A stretch of DNA of 48,130 nucleotides from an uncultured Oscillibacter sp. (lineage in GTDB: Bacteria > Bacillota > Clostridia > Oscillospirales > Oscillospiraceae): the NCBI GenBank assembly GCA_947382875.1, contig CANDBG010000016.1, positions 1-48,130 on the forward strand. The letters are read 5' to 3'. Within the stretch, counting starts at the first letter, position 1. Each line of letters starts with the position of its first letter. The notes beneath the pieces were generated by a model, which saw nothing but the letters and a program-made list of their open reading frames with translations, did not search any database and had not been told where the DNA came from. A program made the position numbers and the translations under genes. Shown here piece by piece: positions 1 to 7,920 of this stretch.

Positions 1-76
1 AAGCCGCCGAATCTGAGTGCTTTGCGCCAGATAATAACCCAGTATGGATTGACGCAAGCATCAATCCTACCTGGGC

Positions 77-270
77 CAAGGGTTTCACCCTCTGGACACC
101 TGAGCAGGCGTTGTCACCCTGCACCCGACCCAAAGGGCGTTGCCCTCTGGACACCCAGCAGGCGCTGCCGCCCTGCACCCGGCCCAAAGGTTTCACCTCT
201 GGACACTGACCAGACGCTTGCCGCTCTGGACTCGGCGCAAAGGGCTTGCCGCCCTCTGCACTCCCGCCAA
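77..270. repeat. Degenerate 54-bp tandem repeats
   Basis: Three directly abutting units and a partial fourth start at 77, 131, 185 and 238, with a period of 54, 54 and 53 bases. Each unit opens with CAAAGG or CAAGGG, then carries a CTGGACAC block, a CAGGCG/CAGACG block and a CTGCACCC or similar block ending in CGGCC or CGACC. Units match at most positions but are not identical. There are no unique spacers between them, so this is not a CRISPR array. No good reading frame or start site covers them. They probably belong to the mobile segment that fills the left end of the window. Confidence 0.75.
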
Positions 271-319
271 AGGAGCAGAACACCACCATCTGTGGATGTG
301 CGGCGTTCTGCTCCTTTTC
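269..319 (+). terminator. Rho-independent terminator before the AT-hook gene
   Basis: A 16-bp stem with one mismatch pairs 269-284 with 302-317, around a 17-nt loop, and ends in a short T-run. It closes transcription arriving from left of the window and lies just before the promoter-like sequence of the next gene. Confidence 0.75.
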
Positions 320-343
320 AAGAACTGGAAATTGTGCTACAAT
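315..343 (+). promoter_or_regulatory. Predicted sigma-A promoter
   Basis: TTTTCA at 315-320 and TACAAT at 338-343 are separated by 17 bases. A TGC directly before the -10 gives an extended -10 element. The -35 half is weak and overlaps the end of the upstream terminator. The gene at 376 starts about 30 bases downstream. Confidence 0.5.
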
Positions 344-375
344 AGAAATGAAAATGTGATTGGAGGCGGTGCGGC

Positions 376-819
376 TTGGAGAACGAAAAGCGGAAACGGG
401 GCAGGCCCAGAATCGACGCCCATCTGTCGGAGGCTACGGCGCCCAGCCGGAGGCAGGCCGTCAACGAAAAGTACTTGTTTGACGCTGTGCATTTTATTTC
501 GGTAGCCGCTACCGAAATTCCGGACAGCCACCTTTTGTGGCATTCCGATGACGCAACGAAAACAGCCAAAGGCCGCAACGGTATCCTGGAGCAGATCGGA
601 CGGATGCTTGAACAGGACCATGCGCCGCAGCTTGATTGCATCTATGTCACCAATCTGGCAATCCAAGCGGTAAAGGCCGGTCACACCACAAGAGAAATCG
701 AGAAAGCCATTCGGGAAATCCGCAAGGCGTTGAAGCCTCTGACGGCAGACCCGGAGGACAAAACGCTTTTGCTTGCTATGGGACGAGCTGTGAACGCTCT
801 GGACAAGATGGGGCAATAA
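376..819 (+). CDS. Small hypothetical protein with AT-hook-like N-terminus (147 aa)
   Basis: The gene starts with TTG, chosen because GGAGG at 362-366 lies nine bases upstream and no ATG competes. The N-terminus carries a basic KRKRGRPR stretch (residues 5-12) resembling an AT-hook, which in known proteins binds the minor groove of A/T-rich DNA. The rest is predicted helical and ends in a Lys/Glu-rich helix (residues about 105-125). There is no signal peptide or membrane segment. Position between tandem repeats and an XRE regulator fits accessory genes of clostridial integrative elements, perhaps in element maintenance or transcription control; that role is inference. I do not recognise a named family. 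Confidence 0.7.
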   Translation: MENEKRKRGRPRIDAHLSEATAPSRRQAVNEKYLFDAVHFISVAATEIPDSHLLWHSDDATKTAKGRNGILEQIGRMLEQDHAPQLDCIYVTNLAIQAVKAGHTTREIEKAIREIRKALKPLTADPEDKTLLLAMGRAVNALDKMGQ

Positions 820-993
820 TTCGTGTTTTGCCGCTCTCTTCCGAAAGCCGTTCCTGCCCCTGTTCTCTCAGCGGCGTTTCGTTTCCCCTGGTACGCTCTA
901 TGCGATACTTCACCGGGAAACATATCCCTTTCGGACGGTCATTCTGTTTTCAAGCTGCACTGCTGTGATAAAAGTATCGTAACAGAAAAAAGA

Positions 994-1075
994 CCACTCT
1001 CCCGTATATCCAAGAGGTAGGAAATCCGGGGTTAAAACCGGGAATTTCCGCGCTCTCGGAAATGTGGGAGAGTGG
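994..1075 (+). other. Nested inverted repeat in the leader of the XRE regulator
   Basis: The 280 bases between 820 and 1098 hold no convincing gene. Near their end, a perfect 10-bp arm (CCACTCTCCC, 994-1003) pairs with GGGAGAGTGG at 1066-1075, and an imperfect inner hairpin built on GGAAATCCGG and CCGGGAATTTCC lies inside. In RNA this would fold as a two-tier structure ending 10 bases before the Shine-Dalgarno of the next gene. It could be an operator, a leader structure or a former terminator; nothing in the sequence decides. Confidence 0.5.
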
Positions 1076-1098
1076 CAAAAAACATGGAGGACAGCGAT

Positions 1099-1905
1099 AT
1101 GTCGTTGACCATACAGGAACGAATAAAGGATTTGCGGGTGGAACGTGGGCTGACTTTGAAGGAGCTTGCAGAACAAACGGGCCTGTCCTCGTCCGCGCTG
1201 GGCAGCTACGAGGCAGACGATACCAAGGACATCAGCCACTATGCGCTTATCAGGTTGGCAAAATTCTATGGTGTGACCACCGACTATCTGCTGGGGCTGA
1301 CAGAAACAAAACGTCACTCAAATGCGGACTTTGCAGACCTGCGTTTGAGTGACGATATGATCGATATTTTGAAAAGCGACCGGGTGGACAATGCTCTGCT
1401 TTGCGAACTGGCGGCACACCCGGATTTTGTCAAACTGCTGGCTGACATACAGATTTATGTGGAGGGCATCGCCGCCATGCAGATACAAAATCTGAATGCG
1501 TGGGTAGATGTGGCAAGGGCTGAAATTGTAGAGAAGTACCAGCCGGGGGAGAATGACGGAACGGCCTATCTCCTGCAAGCGGCCCATGTGGATGAGGGCG
1601 AGTATTTTGCCAGCCGGGTGCATCGTGACATTGATGCAATCATAGCAGATATGCGGGAGGCACATCGGGGCCGGAGCGACAGCGCACCGGAAAGCTCCGC
1701 CGCAGATGAATTGAAGCGCGACCTGGAGGAAGTTGCCCAATTCAACGGCAGCAAGCTGGAACAGTTGATTATGCTGTTCTGCAAGCAGACGAAACTCCGC
1801 TACAACAAGCTGACCGAGGAGGAAAAACAATGGCTCGCCCGGATTGCGCAGAAGTCGGAACTGCTGAAAGGGGCAGTGTCACAAAGGGGAAAGAAACGGA
1901 AATAA
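1099..1905 (+). CDS. XRE-family HTH transcriptional regulator with long C-terminal region (268 aa)
   Basis: The first 65 residues form a classical XRE/Cro helix-turn-helix: the ERIKDLRVERGLTLKELAEQ helix pair, a GLSSSALGSYE recognition segment, then AKFYGVTTDYLLG. The remaining 200 residues are helical and unassigned, with a Lys/Arg-rich end. The start at 1099 was chosen over an in-frame ATG at 1072 because GGAGG at 1086-1090 is eight bases ahead. It lies in the accessory segment beside a second XRE gene, which suggests control of element genes. The target is unknown. It converges on the small XRE gene downstream. Confidence 0.85.
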   Translation: MSLTIQERIKDLRVERGLTLKELAEQTGLSSSALGSYEADDTKDISHYALIRLAKFYGVTTDYLLGLTETKRHSNADFADLRLSDDMIDILKSDRVDNALLCELAAHPDFVKLLADIQIYVEGIAAMQIQNLNAWVDVARAEIVEKYQPGENDGTAYLLQAAHVDEGEYFASRVHRDIDAIIADMREAHRGRSDSAPESSAADELKRDLEEVAQFNGSKLEQLIMLFCKQTKLRYNKLTEEEKQWLARIAQKSELLKGAVSQRGKKRK

Positions 1906-1986
1906 AATTACGGCTTTATCTTGATTCTCCAAAATTTTTTGAACAAGGACAGCATCTGTCTACCCTGTATGCTATAATGGATACAG

Positions 1987-2223
1987 TCAATCATCTTCAA
2001 ACGTAAGAAATCTATGTGGAGATACTTCGAGTACAGCCGCAATGTCAAACAAGGCATCCAGCGACAATGCTTTGGTGATATTTGGCGCCTCCAGATGTCC
2101 GATAAAGGCTGGGGTCAAACCTACCTGCTCTGCCAGTTCCTCTTGGGTCAGTCCTCGCAATTTTCGATAGTAAGCAATTTTCAAACCGATTTGGCGGTAC
2201 TTGTCTGCATAAATCTGTTTCAT
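1987..2223 (-). CDS. Small XRE-family HTH regulator (78 aa)
   Basis: The product is essentially one helix-turn-helix domain: IGLKIAYYRKLRGLTQEEL, then EQVGLTPAFIGHLEAPN and a short C-terminal helix with SPHRFLTFE. The ATG at 2223 has GGAGG eight bases upstream; the longer open frame to 2394 has no ribosome site and reads through the intergenic region, so it was rejected. It is transcribed divergently from the WYL regulator, with about 127 bases between them, so it probably represses this divergent region. Single-domain XRE proteins of this size are common in integrative elements. Its operator was not identified. Confidence 0.85.
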   Translation of the reverse strand: MKQIYADKYRQIGLKIAYYRKLRGLTQEELAEQVGLTPAFIGHLEAPNITKALSLDALFDIAAVLEVSPHRFLTFEDD

Positions 2224-2269
2224 AGGCAATTCCTCCGCATCTTTATATGATAAAGAATCGAGATAGGAA

Positions 2270-2298
2270 TTGACATGAGCGGATAAATATATTATTAT
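2270..2298 (+). promoter_or_regulatory. Strong predicted promoter of the WYL operon
   Basis: A consensus TTGACA at 2270-2275 and TATTAT at 2293-2298 are separated by exactly 17 bases. They lie in the A/T-rich divergent region, about 52 bases before the WYL start codon. Either the WYL protein or the divergent XRE protein could act here. Confidence 0.75.
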
Positions 2299-2350
2299 AA
2301 GTAACAGATATAGATATGTATTTACCAGCACATATCCAGGAGGACAGTTT

Positions 2351-3277
2351 ATGGAAGATGTAACATTCCTCAAATCTGACCGTATCCTCCACATCTATTT
2401 CCAATTAGCACAGGGGGAGGCCGCAACAAAAAAAGAATTGGCACAACAGTTCCATGTCACCGAGCGAAGCATTCAACGTGATCTCGGCGTGTTGCGCTGC
2501 TTTTTGGAAGAACTGGGTACCATGCAGGAGATTGTCTGCGATAAGGTATCGCACAAATACTACATTCAGGACAGTTCGGTACAGACGTTGAGCAACAGCG
2601 AAATCCTGGCGGTCTGCAAAATTCTATTAGAGAGCCGTTCCATGCGAAAAGATGAAATGCTCCCGATTTTGGACAAGCTGATTTCACGCTGTGTTCCAGA
2701 GCAGAACAAGAAAGCGGTACAGGAACTAATCGCAAATGAGAAATACCACTACATAGAGCCGCATCATAATAGGCGTATCTTGGATGGACTATGGGAAATC
2801 GGACAGGCGGTTCAGAAGCATCAGGTATTGGAAATTCAATATGAGCGTTTGAAGGAACCTAGATTGATCGTGCGGCGAGTGCTGCCGGTAGGAATTATGT
2901 TTTCAGAGTATTATTTCTACCTGACCGCATTTTTAGAGGACAAAACAAATTTCGATAACCCTGACGATTTGTTTCCGACTATCTACCGCATCGACCGTAT
3001 CCGCTCACTCAAGGTACTGGATGAACACTTCCATGTGCCGTATAAAGACCGTTTTGAGGAAGGTGAATTCCGGAAACGTGTGCAGTTTATGTATGGCGGA
3101 AAATTAGAGCATATTCAATTCCGCTATACTGGTCCTTCATTAGAAGCGGTGCTGGACCGCCTGCCAACAGCGGAAGTCGTGGGCGATGAAAACGATGGGT
3201 GGGTCATCCGGGCGGAGGTGTTCGGAAAAGGTATTGATATGTGGCTGCGAAGTCAAGGGGACTACATAGTAATATGA
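2351..3277 (+). CDS. WYL-domain transcriptional regulator (308 aa)
   Basis: Residues about 10-60 form a winged HTH of the HTH_11 type (ATKKELAQQFHVTERSIQRD). A WYL-type sensor domain follows at about 145-230, with LEIQYERL and RVLPVGIMFSEYYFYLTAF, and a WCX-like C-terminal domain ends the protein. Known WYL regulators such as BrxR and CapW sense nucleic-acid or nucleotide ligands and often repress bacterial defence operons. The start has AGGAGG upstream and a near-consensus promoter. It is followed by the glycine-zipper and 467-residue genes, all co-directional with short gaps. Control of those two genes is inferred from position. Confidence 0.88.
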   Translation: MEDVTFLKSDRILHIYFQLAQGEAATKKELAQQFHVTERSIQRDLGVLRCFLEELGTMQEIVCDKVSHKYYIQDSSVQTLSNSEILAVCKILLESRSMRKDEMLPILDKLISRCVPEQNKKAVQELIANEKYHYIEPHHNRRILDGLWEIGQAVQKHQVLEIQYERLKEPRLIVRRVLPVGIMFSEYYFYLTAFLEDKTNFDNPDDLFPTIYRIDRIRSLKVLDEHFHVPYKDRFEEGEFRKRVQFMYGGKLEHIQFRYTGPSLEAVLDRLPTAEVVGDENDGWVIRAEVFGKGIDMWLRSQGDYIVI

Positions 3278-3332
3278 ACGACCTGTGAGGAATCACCAGG
3301 AAACACAAAAATATTTTAGGAGGAAATTGAAA

Positions 3333-3881
3333 ATGGGAGAATACGTTAAGAGCAAAAAAGATATGCGATTTCAAAGTCAAGATGCCCTGAAGACAGTACA
3401 GAGCGTAATTGATGATGCAGATCTGGCCTTGAACGACAAATCGAGGAGGATGTCCGATTCTCCAATTGGAGAGGCACTTGCTGGTGCGGTTGGTGTTGGT
3501 GTGGGGGCTGGAATCGGTTTTGCCGGACTTTATTTGGGGGGTTCTGTTGTCGGCCTTAGTGCTGCTGGTATTACAAGTGGACTGGCTGCGGCAGGTAGTT
3601 TGATTGGCGGCGGTATGGTTGCCGGAATTGCTGTGTTAGCGGCCCCCGCTGTTGTGCTGGGTGGAATTGGTATGGGTGCCGCATCTCATGTGAGGAATAA
3701 GAAACTCCGCGAAGCAAAAGAACTTATCTATAAGAACGCTATTGCAAAGCAAACAGCAATCGTAAAAGCGCTCAAAGAAGAAAAGGATGCCGACAAAGAA
3801 AGGATTGACTACCTGACTGGGTTAAATGTTCTTCTGCAAGCTGCCATTAAGGATTTGAAACACGATTTGGGAATTTCGTAG
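3333..3881 (+). CDS. Glycine-zipper membrane protein in a WYL-led operon (182 aa)
   Basis: The start at 3333 follows AGGAGG closely; an in-frame ATG at 3285 has no such site. Residues 1-44 are polar. Residues about 45-120 are a long Gly/Ala-rich hydrophobic stretch with repeated GxxxG spacing (for example GVGVGAGIGFAG and AAGSLIGGGMVAG), enough for two or three packed membrane helices. The last 60 residues are a charged helix likely to form a coiled coil (LKEEKDADKERIDYL). There is no signal peptide. Glycine zippers in known proteins support oligomeric membrane insertion. Pairing with the next gene and the WYL regulator makes a membrane effector plausible, but no family name can be given. Confidence 0.7.
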   Translation: MGEYVKSKKDMRFQSQDALKTVQSVIDDADLALNDKSRRMSDSPIGEALAGAVGVGVGAGIGFAGLYLGGSVVGLSAAGITSGLAAAGSLIGGGMVAGIAVLAAPAVVLGGIGMGAASHVRNKKLREAKELIYKNAIAKQTAIVKALKEEKDADKERIDYLTGLNVLLQAAIKDLKHDLGIS

Positions 3882-3905
3882 GTATCTTAGAGGGAGGAAA
3901 CCCTG

Positions 3906-5309
3906 ATGAGCAGATTCCAGTATTCAGAGCAGGAAAAGGATTTGAATAAGGTACTGAAGATGAATCAAGACAGATCATTATCCTTAAGAAATGATTCTGA
4001 CATGGCCGCTACAAGACAGACAGCTGATGCGGCGATTGATTCATCTCTGGAATTATTACAGTCGCTCGGAAGACATATTGATGTTGAAAAGCTGAAGCAG
4101 GAAATTGCTGTTCAAGGAAAAGACCGGCGCTTGGAACACCGTCCAAAGCTGGAAACATGGGATGAAATTGTGCGTCAGTCAAATGAGTACTGTCCTGTGC
4201 CAGTCGTATTGGAAGATATCATGTCTGCAAGTGAAATCGATGCATCCTTCCGTGAGTTGGATACAATAAATAAGGAATTTTCTCGGCAGACAAGCCTTAT
4301 CAACAAAACTGATTTATCGTTTCTCGCTATTGCAACAGCTCTGCAAGTAACAAAAGCATTACTATTTCCCTATATTGCAGCCTCAGCTGGCTATGGAAGC
4401 GGGTTTGACCCGAACAAACGGATGGCTCACAATGACAAATCCATAGAGCAAAAACATAAAGAGGCTAATGACGCTTTTAAGGAGAAAAAACTTGCGGATA
4501 ACAAGGGCAAAATTGGTTATTGGATCAATATTTTATATCAAACACCACCATACGACATTACGCGAGGATCACCTGCCGCGGGCATCCAGCTTCATGGTGG
4601 CGAACACCGGCTGTATACGTTAGGTCACGATCCAATACTCGGCTGGCTCTTTGGAACGATGAATATCCTGACTGATATTATAACAACGAATGATTTCCAG
4701 TCGCGCCGAGTACAAAGGAATCCGATGATAATTTTGCCGGGAAATGTTCCAGTATCCACTATGATACAGGAAAGCCGGGAAATGATAGAGGCAGACAGGT
4801 TGAATTTACCAGCAGCAATCTTTGCTCAAGCACAACACCTAAAGTCAGACGAGTTTACTAAAGCCGGACTCCCCGTTCCGGTTCTCGCTGTTATCAACGA
4901 GCAGTTTGCCAGCAAATTATACAAAGAACACTATGATGCACTATGTTTTTCTCGTGATGCAAAGATTGTAGGTGTTTCTTTTATTCTATCGGTTTTGATT
5001 GATATGATTATCGGCCTTACTCATGGCCTTTTCCGTGATGAAAGTATTGTAAAAGATATTTACGAAGTACGAACCCGTAAAATTCTTTTGATTTCTAATT
5101 CTATTGCATCTGCCAGCACGATTATCAATGCAGGTATTACCTCAAATCCAAAAAATCTTGATATCGGCAGTTTGTTGAACACAGTTGCTCACCTGTTTTT
5201 GGATATCCGCTTTATTGCGCGTATTAAACAAGAATACATTGAAGCACAAATACAGAATAAGTTACAGACAGAATTTGAGGAAATCGATCAAATTTACAGA
5301 GAAATCTGA
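3906..5309 (+). CDS. Unclassified 467-residue protein, partner of the glycine-zipper protein
   Basis: I do not recognise this family. GGAGG lies just before the ATG, 24 bases after the previous gene, so the two are probably co-transcribed. Residues 1-130 are charged and helical. Residues 138-165 are hydrophobic. A distinctive GHDPILGWLFGT motif at 240-251, followed by NILTD, looks like a conserved functional site. Residues 354-371 could cross or dip into a membrane. The C-terminus is a long charged helix. There is no P-loop, nuclease or peptidase motif visible. The gene is A/T-richer than the flanking chromosome, consistent with transfer. A role in defence or in element biology is inference. 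Confidence 0.65.
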   Translation: MSRFQYSEQEKDLNKVLKMNQDRSLSLRNDSDMAATRQTADAAIDSSLELLQSLGRHIDVEKLKQEIAVQGKDRRLEHRPKLETWDEIVRQSNEYCPVPVVLEDIMSASEIDASFRELDTINKEFSRQTSLINKTDLSFLAIATALQVTKALLFPYIAASAGYGSGFDPNKRMAHNDKSIEQKHKEANDAFKEKKLADNKGKIGYWINILYQTPPYDITRGSPAAGIQLHGGEHRLYTLGHDPILGWLFGTMNILTDIITTNDFQSRRVQRNPMIILPGNVPVSTMIQESREMIEADRLNLPAAIFAQAQHLKSDEFTKAGLPVPVLAVINEQFASKLYKEHYDALCFSRDAKIVGVSFILSVLIDMIIGLTHGLFRDESIVKDIYEVRTRKILLISNSIASASTIINAGITSNPKNLDIGSLLNTVAHLFLDIRFIARIKQEYIEAQIQNKLQTEFEEIDQIYREI

Positions 5310-5343
5310 TTACAGGCTACTATGAAGAATTGAGACAACAAAC

Positions 5344-5378
5344 AGGGGGAGCAACTATTGAATGTAGTTGCTCCCCCT
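5344..5378. terminator. Perfect 13-bp hairpin at the island edge
   Basis: AGGGGGAGCAACT at 5344-5356 pairs perfectly with 5366-5378 around a 9-nt loop. There is no strong T-run on either side, so it may be a weak bidirectional terminator or a structure of the element end. It separates the 467-residue gene from the truncated racemase gene. Confidence 0.6.
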
Positions 5379-5452
5379 GCTCGCTTATATGATGTTCGGA
5401 CATGAGTATCTGTAAGCGCAAGTTGTCGGTGTGTATCCTTAAACAAATTACA
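5379..5452. mobile_element. Probable right boundary of the inserted island
   Basis: Reading leftward through the racemase gene, the family sequence continues to about GKTH (codon 121) and then meets a stop at 5448. The bases beyond (5379-5450) match no racemase coding sequence. The junction is therefore close to 5450. The other end and any flanking direct repeat lie outside the window, so neither an integrase class nor an attachment core can be named. Confidence 0.5.
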
Positions 5453-5819
5453 CATCATGCGTTTTTCCAATCCGACGGGCCTCTGCCGCCGCCGCTTGTA
5501 TGGTATGGATCTCCGAATGGAGCGCAATGTCGCAATACCGAACAGCCTCCTCCATTTCGGACAGCATGGGGGAGCGGATCAGCCATTTTTCACAGGGAAA
5601 GCCCGTCAGCTTTTTCAGATTTCCTACCCGTGCATCGCCAAGCCTGGTAATACCGCCGTCCAAAAGCGCGGATGCAGCCCGCAAGTCTGCACAGAACGAT
5701 TTCGTAACACCAGTTACCATAATTCCATGCTTTGCGCACATACCCAGCACCTGACCCGTATTTTCGCGGATTACCCCAAGGTCCATGCATAAGCGGGGAT
5801 ATGACTCTGTTCTGTTCAC
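5448..5819 (-). pseudogene. Truncated ornithine/alanine racemase-family PLP enzyme, N-terminal third
   Basis: The 123 residues match the beginning of the ornithine-racemase-like branch of the alanine-racemase N-terminal family: YPRLCMDLGVIRENT, GVTKSFCADLRAA with the PLP-lysine region, a GDARVGNLKKL segment, RSPMLSEMEEAVRYCDIALHSE and then GKTH. Members of this family are about 350 residues long, so two thirds are missing. The GTG start overlaps the ptb stop by four bases (GTGA), indicating translational coupling in the buk-ptb operon. The frame ends where the island begins. The product is almost certainly inactive, since most of the barrel and the C-terminal beta domain are gone. Confidence 0.8.
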
Positions 5820-6724
5820 TTTTTTGAAACCAGAACACCTAAGGCAAGAGAGGCGTACTTGGACTTCGGGTCGCTGGCCCGGGAAGGCAGAATCACCGGC
5901 GCAGACATTCCCATTACGATTCCGGCGTTAGAGGAATGCAGGAGGTAATTCAGCGTTTTTGAGAACACGTTTGCCGTTTCAATACTGGGCGCAAGCACAA
6001 TATCTGCCTGTCCGGCCACTTCGCTGACAATCCCTTTTTTCTTCGCCGCCTCCGCAGACAGAATGTTGTCAATGGCTAAAGGACCATCGACAATCGCGTC
6101 GCCGAATACCTGACGGTCCGCCATTTTAGAGAGACAGGCGGCGTCCAGAGTTGCCTGCATTTTCGGATTCACCGACTCCACCGCCGCCAGACAGGCCGCC
6201 TTTGGGCGTACCATGCCCAAACGGCGCGCCACATCCATAGCGTTTTTCAAAATATCCGCTTTTTCCATTAGCGTGGGGGCGATGTTCAGCCCGCCGTCGG
6301 TGCTGATCAGCAATCGGTTAAAACCGGGAATGTCCAAAACGATCATGTGGCTCGCCAGACGGCCGATGTTCAAGCCATTGTTTTTGTCCAGAGCCGCTTT
6401 CAGCAGTGCGCCGGTAGACATGGCGCCTTTCATCAGAATATGGTTTTCTCCGTTCTTCACGGAGAGAACCGCGGCCCGTGTTGCCTCGCTGCTGTCGGGG
6501 ATATCGGAAATTTCCAGGCCGGAGATATCCAGCTCAATTTCCGCCGCGGCGGCAGCAATTTTTTCCCGGCTTCCGTACAGCCGCGGAACGGCAAGGCCGG
6601 ACTCCACAGCGTCCTTGACGGCGTGAAGGGTGTTTTTATCGTGGGGCAGGGCAACGGCAATGCCTTGCCCGGGACGCTTCTTCGCCTGTTCCAGCAGTTC
6701 GTCAAAATTTTTGATGGCTTCCAT
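5816..6724 (-). CDS. ptb: Phosphate butyryltransferase
   Basis: This 302-residue protein belongs to the phosphate acetyl/butyryltransferase family and would convert butyryl-CoA or a branched-chain or aryl acyl-CoA plus phosphate to the acyl phosphate and CoA in the cytoplasm. Family signatures include ENHILMKGAMSTGALLKA, the HMIVLDIPGFNRLL-ISTDGG block, and the C-terminal HSSNAGIVMGMSAPVILPSR. The ATG at 6724 was preferred to an in-frame TTG at 6730 because AAAGGA is ten bases upstream. It lies between buk and the truncated racemase, in one leftward operon. Together with buk it yields ATP by substrate-level phosphorylation. Confidence 0.93.
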   Translation of the reverse strand: MEAIKNFDELLEQAKKRPGQGIAVALPHDKNTLHAVKDAVESGLAVPRLYGSREKIAAAAAEIELDISGLEISDIPDSSEATRAAVLSVKNGENHILMKGAMSTGALLKAALDKNNGLNIGRLASHMIVLDIPGFNRLLISTDGGLNIAPTLMEKADILKNAMDVARRLGMVRPKAACLAAVESVNPKMQATLDAACLSKMADRQVFGDAIVDGPLAIDNILSAEAAKKKGIVSEVAGQADIVLAPSIETANVFSKTLNYLLHSSNAGIVMGMSAPVILPSRASDPKSKYASLALGVLVSKK

Positions 6725-6743
6725 AATCAATCGTTCCTTTCAT

Positions 6744-7808
6744 TTATTCGTATGTTTTCGGTGTAATTCCACCTGCAAGCACAGCGTCAAGATAATACGC
6801 AAGACTTTCCATTTCTTCCTCGCCGGGCCGGAGAATGATTTTTCCGAGGAACCGGATTTGTTTGCAGAGCGTTTCGGAGAAAGCGGCGGAATGCATAATG
6901 CCGCCGGTCAGAATAATGGCGTCGACGCGTCCTTCCAGCACGACGGCCATGGAACCAATCGTTTTGGCGGTCTGGTAAGCGAGGCCCTTAAACACATCAC
7001 GGGCTGCGGCGCTGCCCTCATTCATTTTTCGCTCGACATCCCGGAAGTCCTTGGTCCCCAGGTGTGCGTATACGCCCCCCTCGCCGCTGAGCATTTTCAG
7101 CACATCTTTTTTCGTGTATTTTCCGGAAAAACACAGCTTTGCCAATTCCCACGAGTTGAGCTGTCCGGAACGGTCCATGCTGAACGGACCCTCGCCGCGG
7201 CTGGTAGTGGAATCAATGATGCGTCCGCCTGCGTGCGCGCCGATGGATACCCCGCCGCCCATATGCGCAACAATCAGGCGGCAGTCTTCGTAGGGCTTTC
7301 CCAGCTCCGCCGCGGCAGACATGGCAACCCGTTTGTGATTTAAGGTATGTGTTCTTCCGTAACGAGGGAGAAGCGGGTGTCCGGACACACGGGCCACCGG
7401 CTGCATTTCGTCTACGGTAATCGGGTCCGCGATGTATCCGGGAATCTGGTATCGGTCTGAAAGTTCCCGCACCAGCACGGCCCCGAGATTTGCCGCATGT
7501 TCGCCGTATTTCTGGCTGTGCAGGTCGTCCAGCATGGCGTCGCTGATTTCGTATACGCCGGAGTCTACGGATTTCAGCAAGCCGCCGATTCCAATAATAC
7601 CTGCGAAATCCTTCATAGAAAACCCGCTTTCCGAGAGGGCTGTCAGGATGGTTTGCAGACGGAAGGGCGCTTGATCAATGATTTGGGAAAAAGCGGCGCA
7701 TTCTTCCGCCGGGTGGGGGATGGTGCGGGAAAAGCGCGGGACGCCGTTCTCGAAAACGGCGACTTTGGTAGAGGTAGAGCCGGGATTGAGGACCAGGGTG
7801 ACAGACAC
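6744..7808 (-). CDS. buk: Butyrate kinase
   Basis: The protein is a 354-residue acetokinase-family enzyme, matching the usual butyrate kinase length, which phosphorylates ADP from butyryl phosphate. The start motif VLNPGSTSTKVAVFENG is the ATPase phosphate loop, and AHMGGGVSIGAH and the VLTGGI-like ILTGGIMHS adenosine motif follow. A GTG at 7808 was chosen: AAGGAG lies nine bases upstream, and the longer open frame adds 16 residues not found in the family. First gene of the leftward operon, 20 bases before ptb. Proximity to iorAB suggests its substrate could be an acyl phosphate from amino-acid 2-oxo acids rather than only butyrate. Confidence 0.93.
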   Translation of the reverse strand: MSVTLVLNPGSTSTKVAVFENGVPRFSRTIPHPAEECAAFSQIIDQAPFRLQTILTALSESGFSMKDFAGIIGIGGLLKSVDSGVYEISDAMLDDLHSQKYGEHAANLGAVLVRELSDRYQIPGYIADPITVDEMQPVARVSGHPLLPRYGRTHTLNHKRVAMSAAAELGKPYEDCRLIVAHMGGGVSIGAHAGGRIIDSTTSRGEGPFSMDRSGQLNSWELAKLCFSGKYTKKDVLKMLSGEGGVYAHLGTKDFRDVERKMNEGSAAARDVFKGLAYQTAKTIGSMAVVLEGRVDAIILTGGIMHSAAFSETLCKQIRFLGKIILRPGEEEMESLAYYLDAVLAGGITPKTYE

Positions 7809-7860
7809 AGGGCATTTCTCCTTCCTGATTGTAAAAGTGATTCGGCGCTTGAGCAATTCG

Positions 7861-7889
7861 AGTATACCATAAAGTTTTTATAAATGGAA
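7861..7889 (-). promoter_or_regulatory. Predicted buk promoter
   Basis: On the minus strand TTCCAT (7889-7884) and TATACT (7866-7861) are 17 bases apart, about 50 bases before the buk start. The surrounding region is very A/T-rich and shared with the divergent iorA promoter. Confidence 0.55.
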
Positions 7890-7920
7890 GAAAAATTTAT
7901 AATATTTTTATAAAAACATC

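Noticed and set aside
77-270. Possible CRISPR array
   Set aside because: The units abut without unique spacers, the period is uniform, and units differ internally; no Cas gene is present.
2014-2250. Rightward 78-codon frame overlapping the small XRE gene
   Set aside because: The opposite strand encodes a clear HTH with a ribosome site; this frame has no family similarity.
5310-5450. A tRNA gene as the integration site of the island
   Set aside because: No cloverleaf-like sequence is visible; the island lies in a protein-coding gene instead.
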